DNA of 20,900 nt from Actinomycetes bacterium (lineage in GTDB: Bacteria > Actinomycetota > Actinomycetes > Propionibacteriales > Propionibacteriaceae). Below are positions 1-7,385 of this stretch, piece by piece; position 1 is the stretch's first letter, and each line of letters starts with the position of its first letter. The stretch spans positions 1 to 20,900 of the forward strand of contig JAEWIK010000398.1 in NCBI GenBank assembly GCA_023387135.1, read 5' to 3'. A model generated the notes under the pieces. It did not search any database. It was not told the origin of the DNA and saw only the letters and a list, made by a program, of their open reading frames with translations. The position numbers and the translations under genes were made by a program.

Positions 1-11
1 CGGCGCACCGG

Positions 12-17
12 TAATGT
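12..17 (+). promoter_or_regulatory. Possible -10 element for a leaderless peptidase transcript
   Basis: The hexamer TAATGT fits the actinobacterial TANNNT -10 pattern. It ends exactly 7 nt before the in-frame GTG at 25, the spacing expected if transcription starts on the initiation codon. No Shine-Dalgarno precedes either GTG 16 or GTG 25. The -35 region lies outside the window, so this rests on one hexamer and its spacing. Confidence 0.3.
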
Positions 18-1941
18 GGCGATCGTGACTGCTTTCGACCTCGACCCCACCGTCCGGCCCCAGGACGATCTCTACCGGCACGTGAACGGACGCTGGCTCG
101 CCGCCACCCAGATCCCGGACGACAAGCCCGCCACCGGCGCCTTCGTCGAACTGCGGGACGCGTCCGAGATCGCCATCCGCGACATCGTGACGGGCCTGTC
201 CGGTTCGGAGCCGGGCTCGGAGGCGGCGAAGGTCGAACACCTCTACGGCTCCTTCATGGACGCCGAGCGGGTCGACTACCTCGGCGTCGAGCCGCTGGCG
301 GCGATCCTCGCCGAGATCGACGCGATCACGAGCCTCGGCGAACTGCTCGCCTACTTCGCCCGCAGCCTTCGTCGCGGCACCGGCGCGCCGTTCTTCCTGG
401 AGGTCGACTCCGACCCCGGCGACCCGAGCCGCTACGCCCTCTTCCTCGGCCAGGGCGGCCTCGGGCTGCCCGACGAGGAGTACTACAGGCTCGAGCAGCA
501 CGCCTCGATCGTCGAGTCCTACCGCGACCACGTCGACAGGACGCTCGCGATGGCCGACGTGACCGTCAGCGGCTCGCCGATCGTCCTCGAACTGGAGACC
601 GAGGTCGCCGGCCACCACTGGGACAAGGTGCGCACCCGCGACATGGTCGCCATGTACAACCCGACCTCGCTGGAAGACCTCGACGCGACCGGGCTTCCGT
701 GGAGCACGATCCTGGCCACCGCGGGCATCAACGTCGGCTCGGTCATCGTCATGCAGCCGTCGTTCGTCGAGGCGCTGCCCGGGCTGCTGACCGAGGCCCG
801 CGTGGAGGACTGGAAGGCGTGGGCGCGGTGGGCGGCGGCGTCGTCGCTGTCGGCGTACCTGCCCGAGGCGTTCGCGCGGGCACGCTTCGACTTCTACGGG
901 ACGGTGCTGCAGGGTACCCCCGTCATGCGCGAGCGCTGGAAGCGCGGCGTGGACCTGGTCGAGCGCTTCCTCGGCGAGGCCGTGGGCAGGCTCTACGTCG
1001 AGCAGCACTTCTCCCCCGTCGCCAAGCAGCGGATGGACGAGCTGGTGGGCAACCTCATCGAGGCCTACAGGCAGTCGATCACGGCGCTCGACTGGATGAC
1101 CGACGAGACCCGCGCCGAGGCGCTGCACAAGCTGTCGAAGTTCACGCCGAAGATCGGCTACCCCGAGGTCTGGAAGGACTACTCGGCGCTGGAGATCGTG
1201 GAGGGCGACCTGGTCGGCAACGTCCTGCGCGCCCACGAGTTCCTCTTCGACGACGAGGCGTCGAAGCTCGGCGGCCCGATCCGCGACTACGAGTGGCTCA
1301 TGACGCCGCAGACCGTCAACGCCTACTACCACCCGCTGCGCAACGAGATAGTCTTCCCCGCCGCCATCCTGCAGCCGCCGTTCTTCGACGCCGACGCCGA
1401 CGACGCCGTCAACTACGGCGGCATCGGGGCTGTCATCGGCCACGAGATCGGTCACGGCTTCGACGACCAGGGCGCCGCCTGCGACGGCGACGGCCGGCTG
1501 CGCGACTGGTGGACGCAGGCCGACAAGGAGGCCTTCACCGAACGCACCAAGGCGCTGGTCGCGCAGTACGACGCCCTCGCGCCCGAGCAACTGCCAGGCG
1601 TGCAGGTCAACGGCTCGCTCACCCTCGGGGAGAACATCGGCGACCTCGGCGGCGCAGGCATCGCCTACAAGGCCTGGAAGCTCGCCACCGGCGGCGTCGA
1701 GCCCGAGCCGGTGGACGGCCTCCCGGCCGCCAGGCGGTTCTTCCTGTCCTACGGCAGGATCTGGCAGTTCAAGAGCCGGGACGAGGCGCTGCGGCAGCGC
1801 GTGGCCACCGACCCGCACTCCCCCGCCGAGTTCCGGGCCAACCAGGTGGTGCGCAATCTCGACGCGTTCTACGAGGCCTTCGACGTCCACGAGGGGGACG
1901 CCGAATGGCTGCCGCCCGAGCAGCGCGTCACGATCTGGTAG
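16..1941 (+). CDS. M13 family zinc metallopeptidase (neprilysin/PepO-like)
   Basis: Predicted zinc endopeptidase of family M13. Numbering from the GTG at 16 (641 aa), the zinc-binding HEIGH motif is at 476-480, with Glu477 as the catalytic base. The third zinc ligand, Glu539, sits in an ENIGD motif with Asp543. The substrate-binding NAYY motif is at 435-438, and a His601/Arg607 pair follows in the C-terminal DPHSPAEFR stretch. The spacings between these residues match neprilysin, and the protein ends in the family-typical VTIW. No signal peptide or membrane anchor is visible, so it is probably cytoplasmic, unlike animal neprilysins. The start is uncertain. No Shine-Dalgarno precedes GTG 16, the frame is open to the window edge, and GTG 25 (638 aa) lies 7 nt after a TAATGT hexamer, which suits a leaderless transcript. 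It converges with the amidase gene, with 7 nt between stops. The physiological substrate is unknown. Confidence 0.95.
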   Translation: MAIVTAFDLDPTVRPQDDLYRHVNGRWLAATQIPDDKPATGAFVELRDASEIAIRDIVTGLSGSEPGSEAAKVEHLYGSFMDAERVDYLGVEPLAAILAEIDAITSLGELLAYFARSLRRGTGAPFFLEVDSDPGDPSRYALFLGQGGLGLPDEEYYRLEQHASIVESYRDHVDRTLAMADVTVSGSPIVLELETEVAGHHWDKVRTRDMVAMYNPTSLEDLDATGLPWSTILATAGINVGSVIVMQPSFVEALPGLLTEARVEDWKAWARWAAASSLSAYLPEAFARARFDFYGTVLQGTPVMRERWKRGVDLVERFLGEAVGRLYVEQHFSPVAKQRMDELVGNLIEAYRQSITALDWMTDETRAEALHKLSKFTPKIGYPEVWKDYSALEIVEGDLVGNVLRAHEFLFDDEASKLGGPIRDYEWLMTPQTVNAYYHPLRNEIVFPAAILQPPFFDADADDAVNYGGIGAVIGHEIGHGFDDQGAACDGDGRLRDWWTQADKEAFTERTKALVAQYDALAPEQLPGVQVNGSLTLGENIGDLGGAGIAYKAWKLATGGVEPEPVDGLPAARRFFLSYGRIWQFKSRDEALRQRVATDPHSPAEFRANQVVRNLDAFYEAFDVHEGDAEWLPPEQRVTIW

Positions 1942-1982
1942 GCGCGCTTCAGGAGAGCGCGGGGGCGGGTTCCCAACCCCCG
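1942..1982. terminator. Candidate hairpins at the convergent peptidase/amidase gene ends
   Basis: Two GC-rich inverted repeats lie where the two genes converge. CGCGCT (1943-1948) pairs with AGCGCG (1956-1961) around a 7-nt loop. CGGGGG (1960-1965) pairs with CCCCCG (1977-1982), enclosing a GGG/CCC pair (1967-1969 with 1972-1974). The two stems share two bases, so they compete slightly. The second lies 18 nt past the peptidase stop but inside the last amidase codons. No T-run follows on either strand, so this is at best a U-less terminator. Confidence 0.3.
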
Positions 1983-3373
1983 ACGGCCTCCTCGAGTTGC
2001 GCTCCGACGCTCAGCAGGACGCCCTCGGCGCCGAAGCCGCCGCCCAGCATGATCCCGAACGGCAGGCGCCTGCCCTCGACCTCGGCGGCGTGCAGCGGCA
2101 GCGAGAGGGCGGGCAGCCCGCTGAGGTTGTAGACGCTCGTCCACGGCGTGAAGCGCATCTGCGCGGCGAAGTCGGCCGCCGGGTCGGCGTCGTTGCGCAG
2201 GCCGCCGACGAGTGCCGGCGGCTGGGCGAGGGTCGGGGTGAGGACGAGGTCGAACCGGCTCCAGGCCAGCGCCACCTCGCGCGTGAGCCGCTGCAGGTCC
2301 ATGAGGGCGGTGGCGAACTCGGTCGCCGTCACGCCGCGCCCCTCCGCGCGCAGCCACCTCGTCATCGGGGTGAGCAGCGGCTCGGCCTCCGGCGGCAGCG
2401 GGATCATCGTGGCGCCGAAGGTCCACAACGCCATGAAGGCGTCCCACCTGTCGACGGTGAACGGGATCGGCGCGGCCTCGACGTGATGACCGAGGGCTTC
2501 CAGCAAGGAGACGGCCTTGTCCACCGCGGCGAGCGCCTCGGGGTGGACCTCGGCCTCGGCGATGACGGGCGTCGTCAGCACGCCGACCCGGAGACCCGAA
2601 GGACGCAGCGAGGTCGCGGCGAGGAACGAGGTCGCGGGCGCGGGCGCGTAGTAGGTCTCCCCCAGCCGCGGCCGGGCCAGCACGTCCAGCGCTGCTGCGG
2701 TGTCGGCGACCGTCCTGCTGAGCACCCCTGACGTCGCCAGACCGGGCCCGGGTTCGCGCAACGGCCCGGAAGGCACCCGTCCGCGGCTGGGCTTGAGCCC
2801 CACCAGGCCGCAGGCGCTCGCGGGAATGCGGATGGAACCGCCGCCGTCGGACCCCTGGGCCAGCGGGACGATCCCCGCCGCCACGGCGGCGGCCGCGCCG
2901 CCACTGGACCCGCCTGCCGACCGGCTCAGGTCCCACGGCGTGCGAGCGGGCGGCAGCCCGTCGGGCTCGGTGTAGCAGGGGAACCCGAACTCGGGCGCCG
3001 TCGTCTTGCCGAGCATGACGGTCCCGGCGTCCCGCAGCCACTCGACGATGCCGTCGTCGACGTCGGCGACCACGCCGCGCAGCGCCGCGCTGCCCGACTC
3101 CCACGGCAGCCCGGCGACGGGGTTGAGGTCCTTGATCGGGCAGGGCACTCCCACCAGCGGCAGGTCGAGACCGTCGCCGTCGGCGAGCCTGTCGTCGAGG
3201 GTGCTCGCCTGCGCGAGCGCCAGGTCGTGGGCCACCACGGTGAAGGCACCCACGGTCTCGCCCAGCGCGTCGGCGCGCCGCAGGGCGGCCTCCGTCACCT
3301 CGACGGCGCTGACCTGCCGGGTGCGGACGAGGGCTGCGATCTCGAGGGCTGACAGCGAAGAGAGGTCGGTCAC
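1949..3373 (-). CDS. Amidase-signature family hydrolase
   Basis: A 474-aa member of the amidase signature family, which hydrolyses C-N amide bonds with a Ser-cisSer-Lys triad. The triad is visible: Lys81 in CPIKD, the cis-Ser156 in the GGSSGG motif, and the nucleophile Ser180 in GSDGGGSIRIP. The Ser156-Ser180 spacing equals that of fatty acid amide hydrolase. Length suits a stand-alone amidase. No gatB or gatC lies nearby, so a role as GatA of the tRNA amidotransferase is unlikely, though sequence alone does not exclude it. The start is GTG, 4 nt after the ndh stop. No clear Shine-Dalgarno is seen, so it may depend on coupling to ndh. No signal peptide is seen, so it is probably cytoplasmic. 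The substrate cannot be inferred. It is the last gene of the minus-strand block. Confidence 0.93.
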   Translation of the reverse strand: MTDLSSLSALEIAALVRTRQVSAVEVTEAALRRADALGETVGAFTVVAHDLALAQASTLDDRLADGDGLDLPLVGVPCPIKDLNPVAGLPWESGSAALRGVVADVDDGIVEWLRDAGTVMLGKTTAPEFGFPCYTEPDGLPPARTPWDLSRSAGGSSGGAAAAVAAGIVPLAQGSDGGGSIRIPASACGLVGLKPSRGRVPSGPLREPGPGLATSGVLSRTVADTAAALDVLARPRLGETYYAPAPATSFLAATSLRPSGLRVGVLTTPVIAEAEVHPEALAAVDKAVSLLEALGHHVEAAPIPFTVDRWDAFMALWTFGATMIPLPPEAEPLLTPMTRWLRAEGRGVTATEFATALMDLQRLTREVALAWSRFDLVLTPTLAQPPALVGGLRNDADPAADFAAQMRFTPWTSVYNLSGLPALSLPLHAAEVEGRRLPFGIMLGGGFGAEGVLLSVGAQLEEAVGGWEPAPALS

Positions 3374-3377
3374 CGGG

Positions 3378-4727
3378 CTATCTTGCCGGGTCGTCGAGCG
3401 TGCCCGAGATCGTCGGCTCGAAATCTGGTCCCAGCTGCCTGATCGCGAGGCGTCCGAACAACTGCTGGTCGGTGGTGATCCGCTCGGAACGGGAGCCGCC
3501 GATGAAGGTGATCGCCCACTTCAGCAGCGTCGTCACGCGATGCTTGAACCCGACGACGTAGAACAGGTGGACGACGAGCCAGGCCAGCCACGCCACCGGC
3601 CCCGTGAGCTCGACCCTGCCGATCTTCGCCACCGCGTAGAACCTGCTGATGACTGCCATCGACCCCTTGTCGCGGTACCTGAACGGCTCGGTGACGGGCT
3701 TGCCGTCGAGCTCGCCGACGATCTTCCTGGCGGCGTACTTGCCGCCCTGGATGGCCACCTGCGCGACTCCGGGCAGCTTGTCGAGGGTGATCATGTCGCC
3801 CACCACGAAGACCTCGGGATGCCCCGGGAGGGTGAGGTCGGGCTCGACCGCCACGCGTCCCGCCCGGTCCACGTCGGCACCGCACTGGCCGGCGAGCAGT
3901 CCGCCGAGCGGGTTCGCCTGGACCCCTGCCGCCCAGACCTTGCAGGTGGCGGGGATCCTCTCGGTCGTGCCGTCAGAGTACTTGACGTCGACCCCTGTCG
4001 CGTCGACGTTGGTGACCATCGCGCCGAGCCGGACCTCCACGCCGTTGCGCTCCAGCGTCGCCTTCGCCTTGGCGGACAGCCGCGGGCCGAACGGCGGCAG
4101 CACAGCGTCCGCCCCGTCCAACAGCAGGATGTGGGCGTCCGGGGTGTGGATGCGCTTGAAGCTCTTCACGAGGGTGTCCCGGGTGAGCTCGGCGATCTGG
4201 CCCGCCATCTCCACCCCCGTCGGTCCCGCGCCCACGACGACGAAGGTCAGCAGGGAGCGGCGTTCGTCGTCGGACTCGCTGAGTTCGGCCATCTCGAGCG
4301 CGCCGAAGATCCTCGCCCGCAGTTCCAGCGCGTCGTCGATGCTCTTCATCCCGGGAGCGAAGACCGCGAACTCGTCGTTGCCGAAGTAGGACTGCCCCGC
4401 GCCGGCCGCGACGATCAGCTTGTCGTACTTCAGCACGACCGTCTTGGCCAGCTTCTCGGCGACCACGAGACGCGCCTGGAGGTCGATGTTCTTCACCTCG
4501 CCGAGGAGCACCGTGGCGTTCGCCTGCCCCCTCAGGATGTCGCGGGTGGCGGGAGAGATGTCCCCGGTGGACAGGATGCCGGTGGCGACCTGGTAGAGCA
4601 GCGGCTGGAAGAGGTGCTCGACGGTGCCCGACACGACAGTGACGTCGACGGGCGCGTGAGCGAGAGCCTTGGCGGCGAAGAGTCCGCCGAATCCCGAACC
4701 GATGATGACGACGTGCTGGCGGGCCAC
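3378..4727 (-). CDS. ndh: Type II NADH:quinone oxidoreductase (NDH-2)
   Basis: A 449-aa single-subunit flavoprotein that passes electrons from NADH to menaquinone without pumping protons, at the cytoplasmic face of the membrane. An FAD-binding GSGFGG motif is at 10-15 and an NAD(P)H-binding GAGPTGVE motif at 166-173, whose Glu173 matches the conserved glutamate of NDH-2 enzymes. The second FAD motif VFVVGDM is near 306-312. The quinone-site AQxAxQ motif is at 322-327. A hydrophobic stretch at about 377-393 could help membrane attachment. The frame stays open upstream, but the protein aligns from GTG 4727, which has an AGGAGG five nt ahead. It follows the polyprenyl synthase after 74 nt, the largest gap in the block, and precedes the amidase by 4 nt. 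A sulfide:quinone reductase is less likely because the NDH-2 motifs are intact. Confidence 0.95.
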   Translation of the reverse strand: MARQHVVIIGSGFGGLFAAKALAHAPVDVTVVSGTVEHLFQPLLYQVATGILSTGDISPATRDILRGQANATVLLGEVKNIDLQARLVVAEKLAKTVVLKYDKLIVAAGAGQSYFGNDEFAVFAPGMKSIDDALELRARIFGALEMAELSESDDERRSLLTFVVVGAGPTGVEMAGQIAELTRDTLVKSFKRIHTPDAHILLLDGADAVLPPFGPRLSAKAKATLERNGVEVRLGAMVTNVDATGVDVKYSDGTTERIPATCKVWAAGVQANPLGGLLAGQCGADVDRAGRVAVEPDLTLPGHPEVFVVGDMITLDKLPGVAQVAIQGGKYAARKIVGELDGKPVTEPFRYRDKGSMAVISRFYAVAKIGRVELTGPVAWLAWLVVHLFYVVGFKHRVTTLLKWAITFIGGSRSERITTDQQLFGRLAIRQLGPDFEPTISGTLDDPAR

Positions 4728-4732
4728 GAGAG

Positions 4733-4738
4733 CCTCCT
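4733..4738 (-). promoter_or_regulatory. ndh: Strong Shine-Dalgarno fixing the ndh start
   Basis: AGGAGG on the minus strand lies 5 nt before GTG 4727. It supports starting ndh there, immediately before the FAD-binding motif, and not at any of the upstream in-frame codons that overlap the polyprenyl synthase gene. Confidence 0.75.
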
Positions 4739-4758
4739 GCTGGGGTAGAAGCCGGGTC

Positions 4759-4783
4759 TGCTTCCACCATAGGAGGTGCTTCC
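4759..4783 (-). promoter_or_regulatory. Possible ndh promoter/operator: 7-bp direct repeat around a weak -10
   Basis: The 74-nt gap between the polyprenyl synthase stop and ndh contains two copies of GGAAGCA (minus strand, at 4777-4783 and 4759-4765), starting 18 bp apart. Between them TATGGT (4766-4771) fits TANNNT, and a short CACC/GGTG inverted repeat spans it. No recognisable -35 is present at normal spacing. A start site about 7 nt downstream would leave a leader of roughly 30 nt before ndh. The arrangement could be a local promoter with an operator, or chance. Confidence 0.25.
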
Positions 4784-4801
4784 GCGCCCCCGTCGGCGAG
4801 G

Positions 4802-5803
4802 TCAGCTCGAGCGCGAGATGACGGTGTCGCAGAGGGCAGCGAGCGCCTGCCTCGCGGGGCCGTCGGGGAGGATCTCGAGATAGCCGCGGGCGACCTCGGC
4901 GCGGCGCTCCACCTCGGCGCGGGCCTCCGCCATGGCGGGATGGGCGCGCATCAGCGAGAGGGCCTCGGCGAGCTCGTCGTCGCCGTCGATCCCCCCGTCG
5001 AGCAGCGCGAGCAGTCGCGCGTCCTCGGGCCTGCTGGAACGCCTGGCGAGCAGGGTGGGCAGGGTCGGAACACCCGCCCTGAGGTCTGTGCCGGGGGTCT
5101 TGCCGGACGTGTCGCTCGCGATGTCGATGAGGTCGTCGCTCAACTGGAAGACGACACCGATCTCTTCGCCGTACGCGCTCAGCGCGGCCAGCACCTCGTC
5201 CGAGGCACCGGCGGTCATCCCGCCGAAACGGGCCGACGTGGCGATCAGCGACCCCGTCTTGTCGGCCACCACCGCCAGGTAGTGCTCGAGCGGGTCCTCC
5301 CCCTCGGCCGGCCCCCGGGTCTCGGCGATCTGCCCGTGGACGAGCCTGGCGAAGGTCTCTGCCTGCAGGCTGACGTACTCGACGCCCAGGGTCGCGACGA
5401 TGCTCGACGCCCTGGAGAAGAGGAGGTCGCCGACCAGGATGGCGATGGAGTTGTCCCACCGCGAGTTGGCGCTGGCCACCCCGCGACGCAGGTCCGCCTC
5501 GTCCATGACGTCGTCGTGGTAGAGGCTGGCGACGTGGGTCAGTTCGACGACGAGCGCCGCCCGCGTGACGTCCTCGTCGGGCGCCTCGCGGTCGAGCAGG
5601 GACGCCAGCACCACCAGCAGCGGCCGGAACCGCTTGCCACCCGCGTTGATGACGTGCCGCGCCGCTTCGGTGACGAAGGGAGTCTGTGCCACCGCTGCGT
5701 CGATCAGCCGCTCCTCGATGACCTCGAGGTGCGCGCTGACGCGGTCGCTGAAGTCAGGGTCGACTCCGGCGACCATGCCGCTGCCTGGATTGTCGAGGAT
5801 CAC
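4802..5803 (-). CDS. Long-chain polyprenyl diphosphate synthase
   Basis: A 333-aa trans-prenyltransferase that elongates an allylic diphosphate with isopentenyl diphosphate. In this context it probably makes the menaquinone side chain. Family landmarks are in order: GGKRFRP at 55-61, the first Asp-rich motif DDVMD at 97-101 followed by RR at 106-107, FQ at 219-220, the second Asp-rich motif DDLID at 223-227, and GKTPGTD at 234-240. Ala92, five residues before the first Asp motif, is small, which in this family goes with long products; exact chain length cannot be read. GTG 5803 lies 16 nt after the nuoN stop. ATG 5776 (residue 10) is an alternative start, and neither has a clear Shine-Dalgarno. 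Close spacing suggests cotranscription with nuo. Confidence 0.93.
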   Translation of the reverse strand: MILDNPGSGMVAGVDPDFSDRVSAHLEVIEERLIDAAVAQTPFVTEAARHVINAGGKRFRPLLVVLASLLDREAPDEDVTRAALVVELTHVASLYHDDVMDEADLRRGVASANSRWDNSIAILVGDLLFSRASSIVATLGVEYVSLQAETFARLVHGQIAETRGPAEGEDPLEHYLAVVADKTGSLIATSARFGGMTAGASDEVLAALSAYGEEIGVVFQLSDDLIDIASDTSGKTPGTDLRAGVPTLPTLLARRSSRPEDARLLALLDGGIDGDDELAEALSLMRAHPAMAEARAEVERRAEVARGYLEILPDGPARQALAALCDTVISRSS

Positions 5804-5819
5804 CCGGGAAGCCTAGCGG

Positions 5820-7385
5820 TTAGCGGAGGAAGACTCCCGCCTGGGATACCAGGCTGAGCAACTGGCCGGGGAACAGACCCAGGTAGAGCGACGCCACCGC
5901 GCCCAGGACGACGGGGACCCAGGTCATGCCGCTCGCACGGCCCACGACCACCGACTCGTCGGGCTCGGAGAAGAACATCACGACGATGACCCTGATGTAG
6001 AAGTACGCCGCCACCAGGCTGAAGGCGATCGCCGCCAGCACCAGCCAGGCGTACCCGCCGAGCCAGGCCGCCTCGAACACCGCCCACTTCCCGATGAAGC
6101 CACCGGTCAGCGGGATGCCGGCGAAGCTCAGCATGAGCAGGGCGAAGATGCCCGCCAGAACCGGGTTCTTGCGTCCGAGCCCTGCCCAGCGCGCGATGCC
6201 GTGCACCTCGCCGGTCTCGTCGCGCACCATCGTGATGATGCCGAACGCGGCGATCGTGGCGAAGCCGTAGGCCACCAGGTAGAACATGATGGACGCCATC
6301 GAGTTGACCTGGCCGGCCGGGACGTCGGACAGCGCACCGACGACGGCGACCAGCAGGAAGCCCGCGTGGGCTATCGAGGAGTACGCCAGCAGTCGCTTGA
6401 TGTCGGTCTGGGTGAGCGCGAGGATCACCCCGACCGCCATGGTCAGCAGCGCCACGACGGCGAGCAGCGGCTGCCAACTCCAGCGCTCGGCACCCAGTGC
6501 CACGAAGAACACGCGGGCGAGGCCGCCCACCGCGGCGAGCTTGGTGCAGATGGCCATGAAGCCTGTGACGGGCGTGGGAGCGCCGACGTACACGTCCGGC
6601 ACCCACGACTGGAACGGGACGGCGCCCACCTTGAACAGCAGGCCGACCCCCATCATGGCCATGCCGAGGTAGAGGATGCCGCGTCCCATCGTGGGAGCCG
6701 CGATGGCCGCGTCGATGGCGCTGAACTGGAACGAGCCCGAGTAGCCGTACACCATGGCGATGCCGAACAGGAAGAACGCCGAGGAGAAGGCGCCGAGCAT
6801 GAAATACTTCAGGCCCGCCTCCTGGCTGAGCAGCCGGCGTCGGCGTGCCATTGCGCTCAGCAGGTAGAGCGGCAGGCTCATGACCTCGAGCGCGACGAAC
6901 ATGGTCAACAGGTCGTTGGAGGCGGCGAAGACCATCATCCCCGACAGCGAGAACAGGGCCAGCGGGAACACCTCGGAGTGTTCGAGCCGCGCCGCCGTGG
7001 CCTCGGCTTCGAGTTCGCTGCCCGGCACCGACGACGCGGCGGCGGAGAAGACGCTGACGCCGCCTTCGAGGTCGCGCTCGGCGAAGACGAGCATCGCCAG
7101 CAGGCCGAAGACGAGCAGGGCTCCCCACATCAGGTAGGTCGGCCCGTCGAGGGTGACAGACGCCATCGCCAGCAGGCCGCTGGAGTTGGCCCGCCAGTTG
7201 AGCGCGAGCATCACCAGGGCGGCCACCGTCGCCAGGACGACGACGGCGAGCTGGATCACGAACCTGAGCTGCCTGGGCAGCACCGCTTCGAGCAGCACTC
7301 CGAGGCACGCGGCGATCAGCGGGATCAGCACCGGCGAGAGCTCGAACCACTCGAAGGTGGGAGCCGGGATCTCGAAGAGCGTCAT
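5820..7385 (-). CDS. nuoN: NADH-quinone oxidoreductase subunit N
   Basis: A 521-aa antiporter-like subunit of the complex I membrane arm, forming one of the proton channels next to NuoK. It is strongly hydrophobic with about 14 predicted helices. The functional residues expected from E. coli NuoN are present: Glu167 in VALEVMSLPLY, Lys193, Lys252 in LLFKVGAVPF, Lys282, and Lys433 in GGFIGKW. A polar, Glu/Ala/Ser-rich loop at about 104-137 looks like an insertion relative to the E. coli protein. The ATG overlaps the nuoM stop by one base (TAATG), implying coupled translation. It is the last nuo gene, and the polyprenyl synthase follows after 16 nt. Confidence 0.98.
   Translation of the reverse strand: MTLFEIPAPTFEWFELSPVLIPLIAACLGVLLEAVLPRQLRFVIQLAVVVLATVAALVMLALNWRANSSGLLAMASVTLDGPTYLMWGALLVFGLLAMLVFAERDLEGGVSVFSAAASSVPGSELEAEATAARLEHSEVFPLALFSLSGMMVFAASNDLLTMFVALEVMSLPLYLLSAMARRRRLLSQEAGLKYFMLGAFSSAFFLFGIAMVYGYSGSFQFSAIDAAIAAPTMGRGILYLGMAMMGVGLLFKVGAVPFQSWVPDVYVGAPTPVTGFMAICTKLAAVGGLARVFFVALGAERWSWQPLLAVVALLTMAVGVILALTQTDIKRLLAYSSIAHAGFLLVAVVGALSDVPAGQVNSMASIMFYLVAYGFATIAAFGIITMVRDETGEVHGIARWAGLGRKNPVLAGIFALLMLSFAGIPLTGGFIGKWAVFEAAWLGGYAWLVLAAIAFSLVAAYFYIRVIVVMFFSEPDESVVVGRASGMTWVPVVLGAVASLYLGLFPGQLLSLVSQAGVFLR

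Noticed and set aside
699..2132. A 477-codon plus-strand frame overlapping the M13 peptidase in another frame.
   Set aside because: It is Arg-rich and repetitive with no domain, while the overlapping peptidase has all its zinc and substrate residues in register.
3006..4748. A 580-codon plus-strand open frame over the amidase start and ndh.
   Set aside because: It is antisense to two genes with clear catalytic motifs, shows no family motif and has low-complexity composition. It is a GC-driven shadow.
4728..5459. An upstream extension of ndh, giving a possible 693-aa fusion protein.
   Set aside because: The extra part lies in an alternative frame of the polyprenyl synthase gene and is Arg-rich. 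The NDH-2 fold begins at GTG 4727 with a proper Shine-Dalgarno.
5804..5830. A short tandem TAGCGG repeat at the nuoN stop.
   Set aside because: Only two 6-bp copies are present, partly within coding sequence. This is expected by chance in GC-rich DNA, and no stem or promoter pattern accompanies it.
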